Source: Actinomycetota bacterium (GTDB lineage Bacteria; Actinomycetota; Coriobacteriia; Anaerosomatales; Anaerosomataceae). Taken from it: 5,043 bases of DNA. Location of the stretch: contig DSAI01000135.1 of NCBI GenBank assembly GCA_011372845.1, forward strand, positions 1 through 5,043, written 5' to 3'. Position 1 is the stretch's first letter. Each line of letters opens with the position of its first letter. Under the pieces are notes generated by a model. It saw only the letters and a list, made by a program, of their open reading frames with translations. It searched no databases and was not told the origin of the DNA. Both the position numbers and the translations under genes were made by a program. Of this stretch, positions 1-5,043 are shown piece after piece.

Positions 1-432
1 GAGCATCGCCTCGAGCCGGTCCGCACCGTGGACGGCGCCGAGTACTTCAACGATTCGAAGGCCACCAATCCGGACGCCGTGCGTAAGGCGCTCACCGCTT
101 TCGGTGAACGACCGCTGGTGGTGCTCCTGGGCGGGAGGAACAAGGGCGTCGACATGAGGCCGCTGGTTGCCGCCGTGAAGGCTCGTACGGATTCGGTCGT
201 GGTGTTCGGTGAGGCGGCCGCTGAGATCGCAGACGCGTTCCATGAGGTCGCTCTTCACGTCGTGTCCGCGCGTGGGCTCGAGGAGGCGGTGGATGCAGCG
301 CGAACCCTCGCACGCCCGGGTGGGGTGGTGCTGCTCTCGCCGGGCTGCACATCGTTCGATGAGTTCACCGGCTACGAGGAGCGCGGCCGCAGGTTCAAAG
401 AGATCGTGGGACGGATGGTGGGAAGCGCATGA
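1..432 (+). CDS. murD: UDP-N-acetylmuramoylalanine--D-glutamate ligase, C-terminal part (5' end outside window)
   Basis: MurD adds D-glutamate to UDP-MurNAc-L-Ala in the cytoplasm, using ATP, in the second amino-acid addition of peptidoglycan precursor synthesis. The reading frame is open from base 1, so the gene is cut by the window edge. The 143 residues visible are roughly the last third of a protein that is usually about 440-460 residues. They cover the C-terminal Mur ligase domain, which helps bind the amino-acid substrate. Counting from the first visible residue, the family signature NDSKATN is at 17-23, GGRNKG at 44-49 and SPGCTSFDEF at 113-122, followed by YEERGRRF. These motifs separate MurD from MurC, MurE and MurF. 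The stop at 430-432 overlaps the ftsW start (ATGA), which suggests translational coupling. The catalytic P-loop lies upstream and cannot be checked here. The identification is firm. Confidence 0.96.
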   Translation, partial: EHRLEPVRTVDGAEYFNDSKATNPDAVRKALTAFGERPLVVLLGGRNKGVDMRPLVAAVKARTDSVVVFGEAAAEIADAFHEVALHVVSARGLEEAVDAARTLARPGGVVLLSPGCTSFDEFTGYEERGRRFKEIVGRMVGSA

Positions 433-1667
433 CCCGTCGTCCCAGAACGCTCACACGATCGGGATACTGGCTGCTGGGATCGACCGTCGCCCTGGTGCTC
501 GCAGGCATACTGATGGTGTACTCGGCATCTTCGGTGGCCGACTACGTGGCATACGGGGACAGCGCCTTCCACCTGAAGAAGCAGGCGTTGTTCGCAGCGA
601 TCGGCTTTGTCGCGCTTCTCGTCGCATCGTTCTGGGACTTCCGTTCAAGTCGGGGCGAACTCGATCCACGACGTCCTGATGTCGTCGCCTGGGGTGTCTG
701 GGCGGTCGCCTTCGCGGGGCTGCTCCTGGTGGAGATCATCGGTGTGGGCAAGTGGGGCGCGACGCGCTCGATGGACCTCGGGTTTGCGTACGTCCAACCA
801 TCCGAATACGCCAAGCTCGGGTGCCTGCTGATAACCGCGGTGTTGGTGGTGGCCTGGCGCAAGGGGGCGCTCGACACCGGACCGTTCCTCGGGTGGTTGG
901 CCGCCGCTGTCGTTCCCACTGTGGTTCTGATCATGATGCAGCCCGACATGGGCACCACGGTCTCGCTCGTGGTGGGCGTGTTCCTTCTGTTGGTGCTGGG
1001 CGGTCTGCCGGCGCGGTGGCTCGTTCCATCGGCGGTCGGGGGAGCCACGGTCGCATTCGCGCTGGTGTGGGCTGCCGGCTACCGGATGGAGCGCGTGACG
1101 TCCTTCCTCGATCCGTGGGCGGATCCCAGCGACGGCGGCTACCAGATCATCCAGTCGCTGTATGCGTTCGGCAGCGGCGGGATCGATGGCATCGGGCTGG
1201 GTCTCTCGCGGCAGAAGTACTTCTATCTGCCCGCCGCGCACACCGACTTCATCTTCGCGGTCATCGGCGAGGAGATGGGGCTGATAGGATCGCTCGCGAT
1301 CGTCATGGCCTTCGGGATCTTCGCGTACGCGGGGTTCCGGGTCGCGTGGGAGAGCCGTGACCTGTTCGGCAAGCTCCTTGCAGGTGGCCTGACCGCGATG
1401 ATCGTCGTACAGGCGTTGATGAACATGGCGGCGGTGACAGGGCTCATGCCGATCACCGGCATCCCGCTGCCGTTGGTGAGCGCCGGTGGTTCTTCTCTCA
1501 CGCTCACGCTCGCGTGCGTAGGGTTGATACTGGCGGTGTCGCGGTATGGAGGACAAGCACGGGTGCGGCTGGTCCGCCCCGGGAAGACCAGGGGGTCGAA
1601 GAGTGCGGGTTCTGTTGAGCGGCGGCGGGACGGCCGGACACATCTATCCGGCGTTGACGGTGGCTGA
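429..1667 (+). CDS. ftsW: SEDS-family peptidoglycan glycosyltransferase / division protein FtsW
   Basis: FtsW is an integral membrane SEDS protein that polymerises lipid II at the septum together with a class B penicillin-binding protein (FtsI type). The 412-residue product has about ten hydrophobic segments, roughly at residues 13-34, 53-70, 86-105, 125-143, 153-170, 174-192, 196-216, 275-302, 313-338 and 347-371. A large loop lies at about 217-274. Family motifs are MDLGFAYVQPSEYAKL (115-130), QPDMGT (171-176), RVTSFLDPWADP (222-233), GGYQIIQSLYAFGSGG (236-251), HTDFIFAVIGEEMG (271-284) and PITGIPLPLVSAGGSS (341-356). Asp273 in the HTDFIF motif matches the Asp proposed as catalytic in RodA/FtsW. 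ATG 429 sits in an ATGA overlap with the murD stop, with a modest GGGA ribosome site at 420-423. RodA is the main alternative, but the position between murD and murG favours FtsW. The basic C-terminal tail from about residue 372 is unusual only because its last 21 residues share DNA with murG. Confidence 0.95.
   Translation: MTRRPRTLTRSGYWLLGSTVALVLAGILMVYSASSVADYVAYGDSAFHLKKQALFAAIGFVALLVASFWDFRSSRGELDPRRPDVVAWGVWAVAFAGLLLVEIIGVGKWGATRSMDLGFAYVQPSEYAKLGCLLITAVLVVAWRKGALDTGPFLGWLAAAVVPTVVLIMMQPDMGTTVSLVVGVFLLLVLGGLPARWLVPSAVGGATVAFALVWAAGYRMERVTSFLDPWADPSDGGYQIIQSLYAFGSGGIDGIGLGLSRQKYFYLPAAHTDFIFAVIGEEMGLIGSLAIVMAFGIFAYAGFRVAWESRDLFGKLLAGGLTAMIVVQALMNMAAVTGLMPITGIPLPLVSAGGSSLTLTLACVGLILAVSRYGGQARVRLVRPGKTRGSKSAGSVERRRDGRTHLSGVDGG
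1590..1596 (+). promoter_or_regulatory. Ribosome binding site for murG
   Basis: AGGGGGT lies 6 nt upstream of GTG 1603 and is one base away from the consensus AGGAGGT. It sits inside the ftsW coding region. It is the main sequence support for starting murG at GTG 1603 rather than at the in-frame ATG 1546. Confidence 0.7.
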
Positions 1668-2709
1668 CCGACTGCGCGCCGAGGGGCATGAGGTAGCGTT
1701 CGTCGGAACGCCTGACGGACTCGAGGCCCGCCTGGCGGCAGAGGCGGGCGTCGTGTTCTTCGGCGTACCGGCCCGGGGGTTCGATCGGGCGCGGCCGCAC
1801 ACGCTGGTGACCTCATCGCTCCTGATGGCCGGGTCGACGCTCAGGGCGCGTCGTCTGATCGGTTCGTGGAGACCCGACGTGGTGCTCGGGTTCGGCGGGT
1901 ACGTCTCGCTCCCGGTGGGTCTTGCGGCGCGCACCCGGCGCGTACCGCTCGTGCTGCACGAGCAGAACTCCGTTCCCGGTCTCGCGAACAGGGTGTTGTC
2001 CCGCTGGGCCGTTTCGGTAGGGGTGACCTACGAGGGCTCGGCGGACCACCTGCGCAACCCCGCGCGCGCCGTTGTGACCGGCAATCCCGTTCGTGGGGCC
2101 GTCCTTGAAGCCGACCGGGAACGCGGGCGCCGGATGCTCGGCCTCGATCCGGACGCCGTCGTGCTGTTGGTGTTCGGCGGGAGCAGGGGCGCGCGGCACC
2201 TGAATGACACGTTCGCGTCGCTTGCGCCCAGACTGTCGACCGTCGCGGCGTTGCAGGTGGTGCATGTGGCGGGTAGGATTGAGGCCGCTTCAGTGGCCGA
2301 GCGAGTGGCCTCGACGGTGGACGGATCGTGGCAGGGGTACATCGTACTCGACTACATCGACGAGATGGGCGATGCGATCGCGGCGGCGGACCTGGTGGTC
2401 GCCCGGGCTGGCGCCACGTCGATCGCTGAGATCACCGCCATCGGGCGGGCCTCGATCCTCGTGCCGTATCCGTATGCGACAGACGATCACCAGACGCTCA
2501 ACGCCCGTGCGGTGGCCGAGGCCGGTGGCGCCGTGGTGGTGCCCGACGCGGGGCTCGACGACGAGGCGTTCGTGGCGACGGTCTTGGAGCTGCTTGAGGA
2601 TGAGCCCCGCCGGACGGCGATGGCATCCCGTGCCGCCTCGTTGGGGCGGCGTGATGCCGATGTACGGGTCGCCGCCCTTGCGGTCGCGGCAGGAGAGGAG
2701 AAGCGGTGA
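1603..2709 (+). CDS. murG: UDP-GlcNAc:undecaprenyl-PP-MurNAc-pentapeptide GlcNAc transferase (lipid II synthase)
   Basis: MurG is a peripheral GT-B fold enzyme on the inner face of the membrane. It transfers GlcNAc from UDP-GlcNAc to lipid I to form lipid II, the substrate of FtsW. From GTG 1603 the protein is 368 residues, close to the usual 355-370. The N-terminal glycine-rich loop GGGTAGHIYPAL is at 7-18, with the conserved His13. HEQNSVPGLANR is at 119-130, the second glycine-rich motif GGSRGARHLN at 192-201, and the donor-binding stretch RAGATSIAEI at 268-277 with DDHQTLNA at 294-301. GTG 1603 is chosen because the family normally begins just before this first beta strand and because AGGGGGT lies 6 nt upstream. 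An in-frame ATG at 1546 would add 19 residues (MEDKHGCGWSAP and on) that do not resemble the family. The start lies 65 nt inside ftsW in another frame, and the stop overlaps murC by 4 nt. Confidence 0.95.
   Translation: MRVLLSGGGTAGHIYPALTVADRLRAEGHEVAFVGTPDGLEARLAAEAGVVFFGVPARGFDRARPHTLVTSSLLMAGSTLRARRLIGSWRPDVVLGFGGYVSLPVGLAARTRRVPLVLHEQNSVPGLANRVLSRWAVSVGVTYEGSADHLRNPARAVVTGNPVRGAVLEADRERGRRMLGLDPDAVVLLVFGGSRGARHLNDTFASLAPRLSTVAALQVVHVAGRIEAASVAERVASTVDGSWQGYIVLDYIDEMGDAIAAADLVVARAGATSIAEITAIGRASILVPYPYATDDHQTLNARAVAEAGGAVVVPDAGLDDEAFVATVLELLEDEPRRTAMASRAASLGRRDADVRVAALAVAAGEEKR
2691..2700 (+). promoter_or_regulatory. Ribosome binding site for murC
   Basis: The purine-rich AGGAGAGGAG, within the last codons of murG, ends 5 nt before GTG 2706. 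It is a strong Shine-Dalgarno match and supports the GTG start that overlaps the murG stop. Confidence 0.75.
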
Positions 2710-4097
2710 CATCTGCCGCGTACGCGCACTTCATAGGGATCGGCGGCGCCGGGATGAGCGGGCTCGCCCGTGTCCTGCACGACCGTGGCATCGTTGTGAC
2801 CGGATCCGACCTGAAGGCCTCGCGCTACGCGACGGCTCTGCAGGAGGCAGGGATCCTCGTCCACGTGGGACATGCAGCCGACAACCTCGGCGATCCCGAG
2901 GTGGTCGTGGTGTCGTCCGCCATACCTGAGACGAACCCCGAACTCGCCGCCGCACGAGAGCGCGGCATCCCGGTGTGGCCGCGCGCGAAGATGCTGGCGC
3001 ACATCGTCGGTCAGGACATCGGAGTGGCGGTGGCTGGCACGCATGGGAAGACGACCACCAGTTCGATGATGACCACGGTACTGGACGGCATCGGGCTCGA
3101 CCCGACGTTCCTCATCGGCGGAGAGCTCAACGACATGGGCGCGAACGCGCGATGCGGCGGCGGCGGCTACTGTGTTGTGGAGGCGGACGAGAGCGACGGG
3201 TCGTTCCTGTACCTCACGCCTACGGTGGCGATCATCACCAACGTGGAGGCCGACCACCTGGATCACTACGGATCGTTCGAGGCGGTGGTGGAGACCTTCG
3301 GGCGGTTCATCGAGAGCGTGCCGGCCGGGGGAGCGGTGGTGGTCTGCGCCGACGATGCGGCGCTCGTACGTCTCGCCAAAGAGCGGTCGCGGGCCCGGGT
3401 GGTGACGTACGGGGCGGTTGAGGCGGCCGATGTCCGCTGTGACGATCTGGAGCGTGTCGGCCTCGGCCACCGGTTCTCCGTGACCTTCCCCGGCGGTTCT
3501 GTGGGTCCAGTGACCATCACGGTGCCGGGGGTCCATAACGTGATCAATGCGACCGGAGTGCTTGCGGCCGCATGGGCGCTTGCTCTGGACACCGGCCGCG
3601 CGGCCTCAGCGCTCACCTCCTTCAAGGGCGTCCGTCGGCGGTTCGACCGCGTGGGCGAAGTGGCCGGTATCACGGTGGTCGATGACTACGCGCACCATCC
3701 CACGGAGATAAAGGCGACGCTCGCAGCCGCCCGTGGCGCCGGGTTCCGGCGGGTGTGGGTGGTGTTCCAGCCACACCGCTACAGCAGGACTGCCGCGCTG
3801 GGCCGCGAGTTCGGCGAGGCGTTCCACGACGCCGATCACGTGGTGCTGATGGACGTGTACAGCGCCGGCGAGCCGCCGATCCCCGGGGTCTCCGGCAAGA
3901 CCGTGGTGACCGAGACGTTGCGGAGCGCCCCGCGCACCCATCTCGCCTACTTCCCGCACCGCGATGACATCGACGCATACATCGCCGAACGTGTGAGGGA
4001 GGGCGACCTGGTGATGACGATGGGGGCGGGGGACGTCACGACGCTTGGCCCGGGTATCGTACGCGCGATCGGTGAACGGCACGGGGTGACCGCCTGA
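2706..4097 (+). CDS. murC: UDP-N-acetylmuramate--L-alanine ligase
   Basis: MurC is the cytoplasmic ATP-dependent ligase that adds L-alanine to UDP-MurNAc, the first amino acid of the stem peptide. The 463-residue product matches the usual MurC length. It has the three Mur ligase domains. The N-terminal UDP-binding domain carries GIGGAGMSGLA (11-21). The central ATPase domain carries the P-loop AGTHGKTTT (110-118, Lys115), EADESDGSF (159-167) and TNVEADHLDHY (178-188). The junction and C-terminal domain carry VPGVHNVINA (273-282), FKGVRRRFDRVG (306-317), DDYAHHPTEI (326-335), FQPHRYSRT (354-362) and MGAGD (439-443). The DDYAHHPTEI and HRYSRT motifs are typical of MurC/Mpl rather than MurD, MurE or MurF. 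Mpl is the nearest alternative, but location in this cluster favours MurC. GTG 2706 overlaps the murG stop (GTGA) with a strong ribosome site upstream. The stop shares one base with the murB start. Confidence 0.96.
   Translation: MTSAAYAHFIGIGGAGMSGLARVLHDRGIVVTGSDLKASRYATALQEAGILVHVGHAADNLGDPEVVVVSSAIPETNPELAAARERGIPVWPRAKMLAHIVGQDIGVAVAGTHGKTTTSSMMTTVLDGIGLDPTFLIGGELNDMGANARCGGGGYCVVEADESDGSFLYLTPTVAIITNVEADHLDHYGSFEAVVETFGRFIESVPAGGAVVVCADDAALVRLAKERSRARVVTYGAVEAADVRCDDLERVGLGHRFSVTFPGGSVGPVTITVPGVHNVINATGVLAAAWALALDTGRAASALTSFKGVRRRFDRVGEVAGITVVDDYAHHPTEIKATLAAARGAGFRRVWVVFQPHRYSRTAALGREFGEAFHDADHVVLMDVYSAGEPPIPGVSGKTVVTETLRSAPRTHLAYFPHRDDIDAYIAERVREGDLVMTMGAGDVTTLGPGIVRAIGERHGVTA
4083..4089 (+). 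promoter_or_regulatory. Probable ribosome binding site for murB
   Basis: GGGGTGA, near the end of murC, lies 7 nt before ATG 4097. It matches the GGTGA part of the anti-Shine-Dalgarno complement. It supports initiation at the TGATG stop-start junction, where reinitiation by ribosomes finishing murC is also likely. Confidence 0.55.
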
Positions 4098-5014
4098 TGC
4101 CAGGCTCCTCCACAGAGCGCCGTCTGCGCTCGGCCCTGAAGGGGGAGGTCCGTGCACGCGAACCGCTGGCGAAGCACACGACCTATCGGATCGGAGGCCC
4201 CGCGGACCTCTTCGTGACGTGCGACACCATCGCGGATCTCGCGGAGGCCGTGCGCATCTGTGAGGAGGACGGTGTGGGCTGGACCGTCATCGGCAAGGGC
4301 TCGAACCTGCTGGTGGCAGATACCGGTTACCGTGGGGCGGTCGTGGTCCTCGGCGAGGAGTTCAAGAGGCATCGGGTGCACGGGCGCGACATAGAGACCG
4401 GGGCGGCGTGCGCGCTCGCCTACGTGGTGAGAGACGCGTACTCGCGTGGCCTCGGAGGCATGGAGTTCGCCGTGGGCATACCCGGTACCGTTGGCGGCGC
4501 GATCGCGATGAACGCGGGCACGGGCGAGACATGGATGCAGTCGGTGGCCGCATCGGTGACGATGCATCTTCCCGGTGTCGGCCTCGAACGGTTGCGGGGC
4601 GATGAGGTCGACTGGAGGTATCGCGCGGCGGGGCTGCCAGCTGGCGCGATCGTCGTGGAGACCGTGTTGCGCCTGAAAGACGCGGACCGGGACACGATCC
4701 GCCGAGCGATGGACGACAGCCTGGAGCGCCGGAAGCGCAGTCAGCCGATGGGCGTGCCATGCGCGGGAAGCGTGTTCAAGAACCCGCCAGGGGAGTCGGC
4801 GGGACGGCTGATCGAATCCGCAGGGCTGAAGGGGACGCGCCTCGGCGGCGCGCGGGTATCACAGGTACATGCGAACTTCATTGTGAACGAAGGGGATGCG
4901 ACCGCCGCCGATGTGCTCGGACTGGTGCGGAAGATCCAGATGACGATCAGGGACATACATGGCATCGAACTCACACCAGAGATCAGGCTCCTCGGAGACT
5001 TCGCAACCCCGTAA
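4097..5014 (+). CDS. murB: UDP-N-acetylenolpyruvoylglucosamine reductase
   Basis: MurB is a cytoplasmic FAD enzyme that uses NADPH to reduce UDP-GlcNAc-enolpyruvate to UDP-MurNAc, the substrate of MurC. The 305-residue product has the short type II length found in many Gram-positive bacteria, against about 340 residues for the E. coli type. The FAD-binding region shows TTYRIGGPADLF (28-39), GKGSNLLV (67-74) and GIPGTVGGAIAMNAG (127-141). The C-terminal domain has WRYR (173-176), whose Arg176 probably matches the substrate-binding Arg of the family, then PCAGSVFKNP (221-230), where Ser225 is the expected proton donor. It ends with AGRLIESAGLKG, VSQVHANFIVN and ELTPEIRLLG, where Glu295 matches the conserved catalytic Glu. 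ATG 4097 shares a base with the murC stop (TGATG). The last 18 codons probably overlap the next gene, which is read in another frame. Confidence 0.95.
   Translation: MPGSSTERRLRSALKGEVRAREPLAKHTTYRIGGPADLFVTCDTIADLAEAVRICEEDGVGWTVIGKGSNLLVADTGYRGAVVVLGEEFKRHRVHGRDIETGAACALAYVVRDAYSRGLGGMEFAVGIPGTVGGAIAMNAGTGETWMQSVAASVTMHLPGVGLERLRGDEVDWRYRAAGLPAGAIVVETVLRLKDADRDTIRRAMDDSLERRKRSQPMGVPCAGSVFKNPPGESAGRLIESAGLKGTRLGGARVSQVHANFIVNEGDATAADVLGLVRKIQMTIRDIHGIELTPEIRLLGDFATP
4949..4953 (+). promoter_or_regulatory. Candidate ribosome binding site for the gene after murB
   Basis: AGGGA lies 5 nt upstream of ATG 4959, inside murB. It is a short match, but it is at normal spacing from the first possible start of the downstream frame. 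The GTG codons at 5019 and 5022 have no comparable site. Confidence 0.45.
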
Positions 5015-5043
5015 ACGAGTGGTGCTCGGGCAGGAGTCGGCGC
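4959..5043 (+). CDS. Start of a downstream gene, probably cell-division protein FtsQ (3' part outside window)
   Basis: A frame different from murB opens after a TGA at 4941-4943. Its first possible start is ATG 4959, and it stays open to the window edge. The 28 visible residues begin MASNSHQRSGSSETSQPRKR and continue VVLGQESA. The stretch is rich in Ser, Gln and basic residues, as expected of a disordered cytoplasmic N-terminus ahead of a membrane segment, but no membrane segment is reached. FtsQ (DivIB) commonly follows murB or murC in this cluster, so position alone suggests it. No diagnostic POTRA sequence is visible, so no symbol is given. Starting at 4959 gives a 56-nt overlap with murB. 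The alternatives are GTG 5019 or GTG 5022 in the same frame, which would avoid overlap but lack a ribosome site, or a start beyond the window. Confidence 0.5.
   Translation, partial: MASNSHQRSGSSETSQPRKRVVLGQESA

Noticed and set aside
1546..1602. N-terminal extension of murG from ATG 1546
   Set aside because: The 19 added residues do not resemble MurG N-termini. The ribosome site and the family's usual first strand both point to GTG 1603.
645..1643. 332-codon open frame on the - strand opposite ftsW
   Set aside because: Its translation is rich in Arg, His, Pro and Asp with no recognisable domain. It mirrors a well-conserved ftsW and is the long antisense frame expected in GC-rich DNA.
2185..2214. 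GGSRGA instead of GGSQGA in MurG
   Set aside because: Arg at this position also occurs in MurG of Gram-positive bacteria such as Bacillus, so it is normal family variation.
2204..2929. 241-codon + strand frame across the murG/murC junction
   Set aside because: The product is dominated by Arg, Pro and Ser, typical of an out-of-frame reading of GC-rich genes. The MurG and MurC motifs are in the other frames.
2487..3536. 349-codon open frame on the - strand across murG and murC
   Set aside because: It is low-complexity, Arg/His-rich and without motifs, and it spans two firmly identified sense genes. It is a compositional shadow.
4613..4645. MurB reads WRYRAAGLPAG where E. coli-type enzymes have YRDS, suggesting a lost active-site residue
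   Set aside because: The Arg is kept, and many short MurB proteins vary after YR. The proton-donor Ser225 and Glu295 are present, so inactivity is not supported.

Overview
This window is a segment of a bacterial dcw (division and cell wall) gene cluster. All genes are on the + strand, in the order murD (3' part only), ftsW, murG, murC, murB. The probable beginning of one further gene, most likely ftsQ by position, starts inside the end of murB and runs off the right edge. No RNA gene, mobile element, CRISPR array or sizeable intergenic region was seen.

Organism: the DNA is visibly GC-rich, with mostly G or C in third codon positions. GTG starts are chosen for murG and murC. MurB is about 305 residues, the short form usual in Gram-positive and many other non-enterobacterial lineages. 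This gene order and base composition suit a high-GC Gram-positive bacterium, perhaps an actinobacterium outside the best-known genera. That assignment is inference and cannot be settled from the window.

Layout: the C-terminal 143 residues of MurD fill 1-432. ftsW (429-1667) follows with an ATGA overlap. murG most likely starts at GTG 1603, giving a 65-nt out-of-frame overlap with the end of ftsW. murC starts at GTG 2706, overlapping the murG stop by 4 nt. murB starts at ATG 4097, sharing one base with the murC stop (TGATG). The downstream gene most likely starts at ATG 4959, 56 nt before the end of murB. Every junction therefore overlaps, which points to one polycistronic message with translational coupling.

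How they work together: MurB reduces UDP-GlcNAc-enolpyruvate to UDP-MurNAc. MurC then adds L-Ala and MurD adds D-Glu in the cytoplasm. MurG adds GlcNAc to lipid I on the inner face of the membrane to make lipid II. FtsW, a SEDS-family membrane protein, polymerises lipid II at the division septum with its partner penicillin-binding protein. All five proteins keep the recognisable motifs of their families and look functional. I saw no undescribed system here. The points most worth a second look are the two long out-of-frame overlaps and the start sites they imply.
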